Assembly: GCA_019722365.1 (NCBI GenBank)
Contig: JADFUC010001045.1
Span: 1-64,000 of the forward strand
DNA: 64,000 bases
Direction: 5' to 3'
DNA from: Lithospermum erythrorhizon
Taxonomy: Eukaryota > Streptophyta > Magnoliopsida > Boraginales > Boraginaceae
The notes under the pieces were generated by a model. The model saw only the letters and a list, made by a program, of their open reading frames with translations, was not told the origin of the DNA and made no database searches. Within the stretch, counting starts at the first letter, position 1. Every line of letters starts with the position of its first letter. The position numbers and the translations under genes were made by a program. Of the stretch, positions 36,060 to 46,850 are shown piece by piece.

Positions 36060-37840
36060 AGTGGCCGTCGTCAATGTGGAATTAATGTGTAGTGAATTTG
36101 TTTGGTGAGAATTCCAAGCCATGTGATGTAAAGTGGCAATCTCATCACTACTAGAGACTCATGCATATGAAAAAAAATGATACATTGTTTAATACTTGAA
36201 GAAAGTTGTGGGGAGGAGAATATTCGTGAGGAGGGGGGTGTCACACCATTCTTGTTTGGTTGGAGTTTGAGTACCAGCCACATGTTGTGGGCGGCTTTGA
36301 AGAATTGTAGGAGGGGATGTGCGGCTTATTTGGCTAGTAGGCGAGAAAGAATGAAAAACAAAATTTAGGTTAGAATTTTTAGGTTCTCAGGATAGAATAT
36401 GATAAAAAAAAAATATAATAATTTTTTCTTTAGTTTATCAATATTGATGACTTTGATCTATATTTATAGGTAGAATACAAGATATATAAGACACACATTC
36501 ATTAATACAATCTCTATCAATCTAGATATGATATCACATATTTTAGGTAAGTAATAATATACTTATTACTATTAATAATATCAAATCATAATAATATCTC
36601 TAATTCAATAATATCAACCACATCTAATCATATTTCTAATATAAAGAAGTCATTTCTTATTATATTAGTTTACTTAATCTTTATATAATGATATGTCAAA
36701 GGTTGTGTAACAACGTTGCACCTAAATATACAAAAATCACAAGTTGTTATTGAATTGATTTATGCCCCCCTGCTAAGTCCTTTATTATTACGTAACCTGA
36801 TAAAGAAATTGAAATTGGCTAGTTAAAGACTTAACTCCTTTCATGTCACTGAAATAATTTAGTTTAACTCTATCGTTGCTTAAAATTTAAACTCAAGTTC
36901 TCCGATCAATTACATACATCTCGCGATTTTCCTCTCAATGATAAATGCTAATACTTATAACGCTGCAAAAACCTTTAGTTTGATGATTTCAAACTTTTAA
37001 GTTATGGCCCTTTCACTTTATTAGGAAAAATAAGATCCATCACAACTGCCACAAAACATCTTCCACCCTATTGTGTTAGAATTAATTATCCAATGTCAAT
37101 ACACATCCTTGGGCTACAATTCATTTTCCACGTCATGAGAAAGCAATGTAAACTCTATAGTAAACCATTAGACTATTATAGCTGGACAAATTAGAAATAT
37201 AAAAGTGTACTTTTATAATAAAACCAAATAAGAATAGTCCGACAGGTCAGGATATTTGCAAACCATGACAATTCAATTATTAGTATGGTGTGTCATTATG
37301 AAATAGACGAGATCATTATTGTAAATAATTCTCTTCTAAAACTAATCAAGCTCATTAGAAGCAATGATTAGTATATATTATTGGGATATCTTCTTAAAAT
37401 ATAATACAATTAGATGCTACAAAAAAATGAATTATATGTCAAATAATTCAACATATTAAAACCACTTATTACTTTTCCAAATTAATCTAAAAATCAAATT
37501 AATTGTTTCAAGTGATTAGTAAATCTCCCTGTTAGATTGAGATACTGCTAAAAGGAAAGGTCAAAATTTAATAAGCATGTAAGTTTAAATTGGACTAATC
37601 TATAAAAGAAAATTATAAATGTACATTTGAAGTGAATGAACGAGCTCGATGTGAGGCACGACGCCTAGAGATTCGACCTCGCCTTCGCTCATAGTTCAGT
37701 TGAATTACCAAAAATACAGATGTATCAATTCCAGAAAGAGGCTTCTACATGCTGATTTTAAGATCTTGTGCTCAATCTTTTCAGAATAATCATATTTTTT
37801 TACTACCCACTGGGAGGAAAGTTTGCTCTCCCCGCTTTTA
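36060..37840. other. Intergenic, no gene recognised
   Basis: Open frames at 36,071-36,368 on both strands show no family features. Otherwise AT-rich, without a repeat that I can define. Confidence 0.4.
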
Positions 37841-38110
37841 CGCTTTTAAACACATTTACTTTCTAAAACTAACTATTTTCGCTGTAAAGATATATATACT
37901 CAAATATCATCTAATTAGAGGAATTTTGCTCTACGCTTACGCTAAACACATTTATCTTCTAAAACTAAAGATTTGATTTTCAGAGTATATATATACTCAA
38001 ACGCCAGATGATTCGAAAGACATAATACGAGCCTAACACGCCTTAAACACATTCACTTCCTAAAACTAAGATTTTTGTAGATATATATCTCGTAAAAATC
38101 AACAAACTTT
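37840..38110. repeat. Tandem repeat, three units of about 100 bp
   Basis: Each unit has (T/A)AAACACATT(T/C)A followed by TTCTAAAACTAA (or TCCTAAAACTAA) and then GATATATAT or GTATATATA with CTCAAA or CTCGTAA. Units start near 37,846, 37,944 and 38,044. Confidence 0.75.
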
Positions 38111-38689
38111 ATATATACTCATAAAAATCAAACTAGGGTTTTACTCAACCCAGTCAAACAAATCAAATTCACACAACAAGCTAAAATTAACACAAAAAAA
38201 CAAACAAAAATCAACAATTAAACATAATTATGCAAAAATTAATATTATTGTGAAATCAATACTAATTTAAAGTCAAAATAATAATAATCTCCAATTTTTT
38301 ATTGATTTTTCAATTTCAAAATCCTAAAAATCATATAATTTAATTTCTTTAAAGTATATTGTGAGCAACAATATACACAAATCGACATATGAATCCAGTT
38401 TTTCATAAATAAAAAATAATTTATTGCTATAAACATATAAAAATTGAATGTTTAAATATAGCAATATCATATTTTGGTTGAAAAAAAAAAATAAAAGAAA
38501 CATATAAGAATTCCAGTCTTTATCAAAAATATTCTCGAGAATATACTTATTCACTTCGTGGCGTGAGCGGCGAGATTCAAGAGATTTATCGGAGGCGCTG
38601 GCCGTTGGCTCAGCGCCATACTTTGCGGATTTGCAGTGGAAATCTGGAGGGTCAGATGAAGTTTCACTACCAGGAAAATGAGCATGACA

Positions 38690-39110
38690 TTCTTTATGGC
38701 GTTATTTTTAACGGAGACCTGCATTAGTGACATTCTTGCGGGCATTATTTTATTATTATATATAATAAATTAATTATTTGGTATCATTGCATAATTATTA
38801 GCGAGAAGAGCTTTTTGGGCGGTATGCCATGACATTTGTATGGCATTACGGTTATTATTATATTTAGTAAATTAATTATTTAATATTAAAGTGCGTGGAC
38901 ATTATTGCTTTCAAGAGCTTTTTAGCTGTAATGACATTCTTACTAAGATCGCTAAGTTATTATTATATATAATAAATTAGTTATTTAATATTAAGCTGTT
39001 GGACGCTAGCGCCGACGAAGTAATTTTTCGAGATATGACATTCTTATGACGTTATTATTATATTTAATAAATAAATTCCTTAATAGCTAATACAGGACAT
39101 TATCGCTATA
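38690..39110. repeat. Tandem repeat, four units of about 105 bp
   Basis: TTATTATTATAT(A/T)TAATAAATTAATTATTT-like cores recur at about 38,750, 38,857, 38,957 and 39,055. Before each stands TGACATT(C/T)TTATGGC- or GCATTA-like text, and most are followed by AAGAGCTTTTT. The sequence 38,551-38,690 just before is GC-richer and unexplained. Confidence 0.75.
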
Positions 39111-39169
39111 AATCATTTTTGATTAATTTTTATTTCATACTAATTAAGTGTGATTCATTAATTTATGTT

Positions 39170-39320
39170 TGGGAAATGTGTGATATTTTTTTGCCATACA
39201 TTCTAAAATTTAATTGTATTAATATTAAGTCCATTTCTTTAATTAAGTGTATTTCTAGATGTGATATTTTGCCACATATGTTATAATTTAATTATGTAAA
39301 TATTAAGCGCATTTTTCTTA
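39170..39320. repeat. Tandem repeat, two units of about 80 bp
   Basis: GTGTGATATTTTTTTGCCATACATT-type text with AATTTAATTGTATTAATATTAAG is repeated as GATGTGATATTTTGCCACATA with AATTTAATTATGTAAATATTAAG, each followed by a CATTT-TTTAATT tract. Confidence 0.7.
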
Positions 39321-40130
39321 ATTGCTGTATCATTAATTTTAACATGCATAGCGTGACGCTTGGCGTCGGGTTGCTTTGAAGTCAAACCGCCACTTTTCTA
39401 TGATGTTTTAGCCCGGTTAATTCCATTGTCATGACGCTACAAATGTCACACAATCATCATACTACTTTCACGCATACGTCTGCGGACGCTTTGATTTGCA
39501 GCCACCCCTGCAGCTATATTTTGATTTCTCTCGCTTTAAACGTCAGTGACAAGATTCAATACTCTTATATTTATGTGACGTTTTTTGGCATAACATTAGC
39601 CAAAATCTGTAGCTGTGTGTTTGGAGTATCGGGTGGTGATCGAGCATGGCGCTTGAAGCGCATTCGAGCCTTAAGACGCCATGTGATTGACGATGTAAGA
39701 AATTAATGGGCACGGAAGTGGATAAGTGTGTGTGGATAAGTGTGTTTAGTGTCCGTTAAAGACTAACATGCTAAAGATCATGTATTTTTAATTAGAACAT
39801 TAACCACTCTATTCACAATTTACTCACATTTTGAAGGAAAAATTTATGGTACATTTACTTGTTTTAGAAAATTTCCTTATCTCATAATATGAAATTTGTA
39901 GCAAATACTTTATTAAAAATACATACATCGTTCAAACAAATTTAATATATATTTTGAACCATCATCTCGAACGGACTAGATCCGCTCCTGTGTCTATCTA
40001 GTCGTCTACCTCGTGTGCATGGAAATTAGAACACCATGTCTCCTCAGTCAAAAGTATTGTATTTGACTGGAGTGGGAAAAATGAATTAAATTTCAATTTT
40101 TGACAAAAAATCTTGTACTCTTTTCTCTGT
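39321..40130. other. Upstream region of the second P450 locus, no gene seen
   Basis: A 91-codon open frame at 39,431-39,706 has no recognisable motif. The remainder is AT-rich up to the TATA box near 40,136. Confidence 0.4.
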
Positions 40131-40135
40131 AAGTC

Positions 40136-40145
40136 CATATAAAAT
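40136..40145 (+). promoter_or_regulatory. TATA box of the second P450 locus
   Basis: CATATAAAAT lies about 55 bp before the ATG at 40,195. The text AAATCCATGCAGTT just after it matches the same place in the gene at 4,552, so the core promoters are homologous. Confidence 0.6.
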
Positions 40146-40194
40146 CCATGCAGTTAGTACCATAAATTATTGAACACTTCTTTGAGTTCTAGTT

Positions 40195-42486
40195 ATGGAT
40201 TTCCAACTTCCCTTCAATCTCCCAGCTCTTTGCCTCTTTCTATCATTCCTTGTCCTCTTAGCCAAATTATGGAAAAAATCCAGGGCCTCTCCTACTCCTC
40301 CAGGCCCCTGGAGGCTTCCAATTATAGGCAGCATGCACCACTTAACAGGCCCCCTTCCTCATCAAACAGTCACAAAATTAGGCAAAAAATATGGTAAAAT
40401 CATGTACTTAAAGTTAGGTGAAGTCCCTTGGGTGGTTATATCATCACCCATGTTGGCCATGCTCCTGATATCTCGAAGCGATCCGGCCTTTGCCAAGGCC
40501 GGATTTTAGCTTGCTGCGTGCTGCCATACAACAACGCGGACATGGTTTTCGGGCCATATGGCGATTACTGGAGGCAAATGCGCAAAATTTAAAATTTATG
40601 CAATTTAAGCGCAAAGATGGTGAAATCTTACAGCTATGTCAGGCAATCTGAAGTAGCCAAACTAATTGAAACGATTCATTTAGCTAAGGGAGAGCCTATT
40701 AACCTGACTGAACACAGTGGGTTGTTAATAAGTTCAATTATTTTCAGAGCATCTTTTGGTAGAACATATAAAGAGCAGGGGAGGCTGTTAACTACTTTGA
40801 CGGAATTGTTATCGGTTGCTGGAGGATTTGATATAGCAGATTGTTATCCTTCAGTGAAGCTACTGCATACAATCTCTGGTACAAGGCCTAAAATTGACAA
40901 ATTACAACGTGAAGTCGACTTGATTTTGGATCGTATTATTGATGATCGTAAGAAGAGCAGGGCAGCTTTGGGAGGGCCTGATAAATCTCTTGATGAGAAC
41001 TTGGTAGATGTTCTTCTGACTGAGAAGGAAAATACCAACAATCTAGTCCCAATCACCAATGAAAACATTAAGGCCATAATTTATGTGAGTATTACTCAGT
41101 CTTCCAACAACTCTTCATACATAAGACGATTTATAATAATTATTTCATTAATCGAAATATACATATAAGTCATACAACTAAAGATATCTATTCATTCATA
41201 AGAAAAATAAAACACATGAATTAACGCGAATTGAATTCATAATCAAATAGAGATGGTAAAAAAATTCGAATTAATATGTGTCCCTAAAAACTGTTTGTTA
41301 CTCATTCGTACCATAATTTAACTAGTAGATTGTTCGGTTTAAAATATTGATGATTGATTCTTTAAATTTTGAACTCAATTATTTATATATACTAAAACGT
41401 GACAGGCGCAAGGGCACGAAAGATTATATTTCAAATATTTAAATCGGTATATAATAAATTAAGAAATAACTATTTACTTAAATTTTATAAATTATACTTA
41501 ATTTATATTATAATTCATTTTGTTTTTATAGTGGTATGATCTCATAATTTTTCAATAATATAATTTTCCTTAATAATAGATTCTCTGAAAGTTTGTTACT
41601 ATACTACTCTTCATTTTCAAGATTTAATAAATAAAAGTTAATACAAATATTTAATTTTATTTATTTAAAGAAAATATCACTTTTCTCTTATAATAAAAAA
41701 TACATTATTTTATTTATTCTTAAAAACATCACTCTCAATCGACAAGAGATAAATTATTCACGCTCTAATATTCAATTTTATTTTATGTATTTATTTTAAC
41801 ATATTTTAATTTCTGGCTATGCCCTGCCCTTACAAGTATACTAAAAACAATGAAATTTGGTACAGAACATGTTTGCAGCAGGAACAGACAACACTGCAGC
41901 AGCGATTCAATGGGCACTATCAGAACTACTCTTACATCCTGAAATCAAGGGAAGAAGGTAAAACAGAGATAAGAAATGCGGGCAAAAAGGGAAGAAAACC
42001 GTGGGACGAAGCTGATATTCCAGAGATGAAATATTCCGAATGGTGATAAAAGAAAACCATTAGACTCCATCCCTCTAGCTGCATATTTATTTGCCAAGAC
42101 AATGTATCGAGGAACGCAAGGTTGGCGGGTATCTGATACCGGTTGGAACTCGAGTTTCGGTCAATTTCTGGTCAATTGGAAGGGATCCTGAATACTGGGA
42201 GGATCCGTTGGCATTTAAGCCCGAGAGATTCGAAGAAAATGATATCGATTTCAATGGAGGTAATTTCCAATACGCTCCATTTGGCGCTGGTAAAAGAATT
42301 TGTCCTGGAATGTCATTTGGTTTATCTAGTCTTGAGCTTGCATTAGCTCAGCTTCTATATCATTTCAACTGGAAGCTCCCTCATGGAATGAAATTGGAAG
42401 ATTTTGATATGACTGAAGCTTCTGCAGCTTTGACACTACCAAAGAATTCTGAACTTCTATTGGTTGCTACCCCCTATTATCCTTGA
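40195..42486 (+). pseudogene. Second CYP71D-like P450 locus, two exons, frameshifted
   Basis: Exon 1 is 40,195-41,084 and exon 2 is 41,866-42,486, with a 781-bp intron (gtgagt / tacag). Exon 1 starts well, with a membrane anchor and PPGPWRLPIIG, but a poor stretch at about 40,440-40,620 has indels and stops. The helix-C WRQMRKI there is followed directly by TAA. The frame is recovered from about 40,617 to the donor. Exon 2 keeps AGTDNT, then suffers about eight one-base indels between 41,948 and 42,100. From 42,091 it is clean, with [14 protein letters not shown] and a normal end. The exon lengths, +2 and +6 against expectation, agree with the indels counted. It is nearly identical to the arm-1 fragment in exon 2 and clearly diverged from the gene at 4,552. 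Confidence 0.88.
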
Positions 42487-43024
42487 AATGCCCAGATTAA
42501 TGGTCATCTTCAACATCTGGTTTTCTTTCTTATTCCATCTTCTTTCTTTACATATTATAATCAAATAAAGAAGCATAAATGATGCTCCAGAGTTTTCCAT
42601 TCTTGATGCTTTTGTTCTGAGCAGAATGCAACTTTTGAATTTTTGGCATATATGTTTGGTTAATAGTATATGTTTTTTATTAAAGCTTAAAATTATGTGG
42701 ATGAATTATTATTTAAAAGCTAGTTAATTAGTTTGTTTAAAAACCAACCCACTTATATATCGGTATTTAAGAATAATCAAAGCTCAATACGCTAACGTAA
42801 AAAGATAATACGATTTCGCTCTCAGGCGATTATTATAGAAAATTATTTATTATTTAAAAAATATATATATATAATGTGATGTCGAGTTAATTTGCCACAT
42901 TACTTGAAATCTAAAATGCTGGGTATTATTACAATAGATACCAATAGATTCTAGGATAACTCTAATTATAATTGGTTTATTTTCCGGTTTTGCCAACAAT
43001 CTTAAATGAGCATGAAGCTTTTTG

Positions 43025-43757
43025 TCAACCAAGTATAGGACCATGTAGAAATGCTTCATTGTTTATGACTCCAGACCCAAAACCCTGTCAAGCAACGAAA
43101 ATCACTTGGCACAGGAGTTCCTTCAATAACAATCACTGCTGTTACATTCTTGTTTTCCTTCTCGATCGTTGTGCCTGCTTTCACTCCATCTATTCCCATA
43201 AGTTCTGGCCAAGATTTCTTACCTTCACCTGTAATTTAATGCCATCTTATATCATCATAGTTTTAACTAATCATGCTCTGTGTATATTGAGGTCAAATAG
43301 TTTATTACACTTCGGCCTCGTGTGACACTCTTCTAACAAACGATTTTCTCTCTTTTTTACATCTAACTATGCAAATCTATATTTATTTATTTGTTTATAA
43401 ATCAATATATTGTACGAGTATTCTGTTTAACAATAATGTTTTTAAGTCTTTTGAAACATTTATATAAGAATTACCAAAAACGCACTACTACCATACTTAA
43501 ACAATACGATAATAAAGAATCCATTTAATAAATTATAGTGTGATTTTACGCATTTACTGATCACTAGATTCTAGCATTTCGACATAATTGATTTGTTTTA
43601 CTATTCCAATGTGCATTTCATTGAAAGTGTATAAATGTCATTATTAGAGATGCATAAAATCTTCATTAATTCGTTCGGAATCCTCCAACTTTAAGAGTTA
43701 CTAGTACTCTAAAAATCTTGCTCAGGGCAACTATTCATAGGGCGCCATCATTTCCAT
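43025..43757 (-). pseudogene. Broken copy of the potato inhibitor I gene (arm 2)
   Basis: Homologue of the intact gene at 11,015-11,732. Exon 1 (43,757 leftward) has one extra C in GCGCC, which shifts the frame. The donor GGTAAG has become GAGCAAG, losing the GT. Exon 2 reads GKKSWPELMGIDG to PVPSDFRC and is then frameshifted where DRVWVWV should follow; TTTGGG has become TTTTGGG. The acceptor side is retained. It could be a true pseudogene or partly a sequence-error artefact. The donor change is not a homopolymer error, so loss of function is likely. Confidence 0.85.
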
Positions 43758-44121
43758 CCTCGTCGTCAAATAAATCTTATTAGTACTATATTACGGTGAG
43801 TATATATCTTCTTTAATTCTTTATGACACAATTACCACTGAGGTAGATGTATATATAGCCAGTGGTGCTGAAAAGCTGTAGCTGACACCATCCATGATGT
43901 GAACAAGTAATTCACAAAAGTCAATTATTAATTATGATAACAAGGGCAACGGCTATGGGAATTATCGTTTAATTCGTCTGATCTGTTGTTCGGCTAAATG
44001 CACGGAAGGGATCAAAAGAATTTGTAATGACTTGTGTAAGATAATGATGGTGGTACACTGGTACCTAGGCATAACACTCATAAATTATGTGCACTTCATT
44101 GACATACTGGTAAAAAAAGTA

Positions 44122-44370
44122 CTCCCTTCATTTCATAATAAAATACATTTTAGAACTCCTAAACATACAAAAAATTATTATAATATTGAAATGTAACATC
44201 ATTACTTATAAATTACTATTTCTATACAAGTGAACCAATATAAAATGTTGTTCGGAATTATCCAAGTACAAAAATAAATTTTAAATATTAATTTTTATAT
44301 TGAAATTTTAGGAACACAAAAATTTAAATAAACTAACATCACGTTAATCTCTATTATAAAATTGAGGGAG
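44122..44370. mobile_element. Stowaway MITE 4 (249 bp) within arm 2
   Basis: TA at 44,120-44,121 and 44,371-44,372. The ends are CTCCCTTCATTTCATAATA and, on the other strand, CTCCCTCAATTTTATAATAG. This is a classical Stowaway terminus. It is absent from arm 1. Confidence 0.88.
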
Positions 44371-44790
44371 TATATTATATTTGAACGCTCCTATTTTTTA
44401 AAGAAAGTAATAATAATTGTTTCTCGTAACCATCGACAAAAAAAACTTAAGTGTGTTTGCTAAGGTAGTTGTCGAAATGGTTCCAGCAATTGAGGGTTAG
44501 TTGTAGTTTGGTCTCCATTAGTTATAACGACGGGCAAATGGTCCATGTAAATGTGTATTGTGTGTGCAAATGGTCCCTAAATTAATTATTCCGTTAAATG
44601 TTAACAAAGAAAGAAAATTTTGGTAACTTTTGGGGTCAAAATTGCTAATTTAGATAATATTTTGGGAGAAAAATATAAATTTAATAAAATTGAAATATTG
44701 ATTAAACCAAATTAGTTTCATTTAGATTGTCTATATATTTTTGCCTAATTTAGTTTTTTTTCCAAAATATTCTTTAAATGATATTTTTTA

Positions 44791-45319
44791 CCCAAACGAC
44801 CTAAATTCTTTTTCTCCATTAATATTTAACGGAATAGTTCATTTGATGACCATTTGTAATAATATCGATATATATTATTAATCATTTCAGACATTTCCAA
44901 GTACTCACTTTCATTTTTATCAAATCAGAATCGAATCCTAATTACTGGATAGAAATTTAACGGACAAAATAAAATTGGATGGAGAAAAAAATTGGAGTTA
45001 ATTTTGGCGATAAATTTACTATTTTAAAAATATTTTTTGACAAATTTATTATTTTTAAAACTCGTGAGTCAAATCTGCTCTCTTTCAAGATTTCTTTACA
45101 AAATCGCCCCCGAACGCCCCAACCAGGCCACCACAACCACCCACTGCAATGAGCGCTGCCTCCTCAAAAACGAAACTAATTTAAGCCAATCAATTGGCAC
45201 CATTTTAGTGGAATTCCAGATCTTGCTCAAGTGAGGTTATAACAAGGTAAAAGGAATTTAACAAGAACATTGATGAAATTCCGAGAATTGTTTGGTTGCT
45301 GCAAGATTAGTTGTGATGG
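44791..45319. other. Intergenic, no gene recognised
   Basis: AT-rich. A 65-codon frame at 45,037-45,234 shows no motif. The text around 44,815-44,850 is a partial inverse repeat of 44,555-44,600 (AAATGGTCC / TTCCGTTAAAT). Confidence 0.35.
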
Positions 45320-46180
45320 TGTAATATAAAGAAATTTTTTTATTATTTATAAAAGGGATACAAAATAAAATTCATCAGAGGGAAATTACTCTACAGACGG
45401 CGACAATCGCCAAGACGACATTCCAAATTATGAAATTCCCAAGTTACACAAGATTGTGTTATGTCCTCACTTGCTTTAAGTTTCTTTGGATACGAGCTGT
45501 ACGAGCCTCGGCTCGACTCGAGCTTGACGTAGCTTGATCTGACTCGACTGGGTTGGATATGAACTCTACGACGAAGTCAGATACGTGTTCCCACTTTTAC
45601 ACCCAGACCCATCTAGAAGTCAGATATGGTCCCGAGCCGGGTGCCTCAAGTTTGCATTCCCATGGGTTCTCTAGATTACCTGATCCTAAGCTGACTGATC
45701 TCAGCTCATTTCGACTCACGCGACCACCGCAAAGATTCAGCGGTGAGACTCTAGACGTGACCAGTTTAATTCACCTTTCACATGATTTAAGCAGATACTT
45801 AATTTGAATGGACTCCGGTGAGCTATGTGTGCTCTACTATTTCTCGCTGACTTTGTAGCTTCTATACTACTTGTCTTTGCAAGGGACTTAATAAGATTCG
45901 ACCACCGAGAGATTCGACTTGCAGTTTTCAAGAAATAACACTTCTAAATAGATTACATCTACTTTTACGAAATTAGAAAGTCAGAAGAATTATGCCAGAC
46001 TTGATTTGAGCTGGTTGTGTTTATTCTAAAAGATACTACACGCCTTAAGCAGTGGGTTCATTGACTTTATTCACGAGCTTGGTGAATGGGAAGTTGATGA
46101 TTGGTTTGGTATCTAACGACGTCATGAGGTTTAATAGTCGTTGATTTTTCTTTTTGCGCCAAAATTTAATTCAAATATGA
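45320..46180. repeat. Relic LTR related to the 19.5/27.6-kb LTRs
   Basis: TGTAATATAAAGAAATTTTT, then TTATAAAAGGGATACAAAAT and a GAGGGAAATTACTC block, match the starts of the LTRs at 27,587 (TGTAATACTAAGAA...) and 19,476 (TACAAAATAAAACCTCA). The interior has the same GCTTGA/CTTGATTTGA flavour but is much diverged. The right boundary is a guess. Confidence 0.45.
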
Positions 46181-46554
46181 AAATTTGAGAAAACTCGTGT
46201 TTTGATTGTTAGAATTTACGTAGGCGTCAATTTAGGGATCAATAATATCAAGGACCAAATCTTGCCCGATATCATTTATGAAAAACATAATTGTCAATAG
46301 ACTGAATAATGACACTATTTCAACAATTATCTCTCAATATTTGGGTATTACTGTAAGCGCCGATGATATAATTTGGGACTAAAAGTACATCCGAACAATG
46401 TTAAAAAGTATGAAACTGACTATTTTACTCCTAATGAAACTTCCTCACACACTACATTTACAAATAAGAAGGGCTAAAATAATAATTTCATACCAATAAA
46501 TATTGATATTATCATGTTTCAATATCTTTAAACAGGTCCCACTTAAACACGGTA

Positions 46555-46717
46555 AGTATTAGCAGTCTATATTATTTAGAGTGTATATGTCGGTTATTAT
46601 TTATCACATTAGTTTATATCGAGCTAGTCCGTAGGCTTTTGTAGATTGTAACTCTAGCTTGAATATATAGGCTAGTACTATCATTGTAAACCATCAATCA
46701 TTCAATACAATATTTCA
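46555..46717 (+). repeat. 5' LTR of copia B (163 bp)
   Basis: Matches the right LTR from GTATTAGCAGTCTATATTA to TAAACCATCAATCATT and ends AATATTTCA. The next bases TGATAATCAAAGTC are a degenerate TGGTATCAGAGC primer-binding site. Confidence 0.75.
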
Positions 46718-46850
46718 TGATAATCAAAGTCTAAATATCCTTAAACCCTATTAAATTCTCCTCCCTCTCGCCTCAAGTTGCCGCCCAAGTATCTAACCAC
46801 CAAAAACTTCCCTTTGAATCTTATCTCTTGCTCACTTTTTCTGCAGACTA

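Larger units (their letters stand above)
41847..44790 (-). repeat. Arm 2 of the long inverted duplication
   Basis: Reverse-complement partner of 10,437-12,906. It starts 19 bp before the exon-2 acceptor of the second P450 locus, so this arm sits in its natural context with exon 1 upstream. It therefore looks like the source, and arm 1 the copy. It contains an extra block 43,999-44,456 with a MITE. Confidence 0.9.

Noticed and set aside
43000..43325. A 117-codon open frame on the plus strand in arm 2
   Set aside because: Shadow of the broken inhibitor copy on the other strand.
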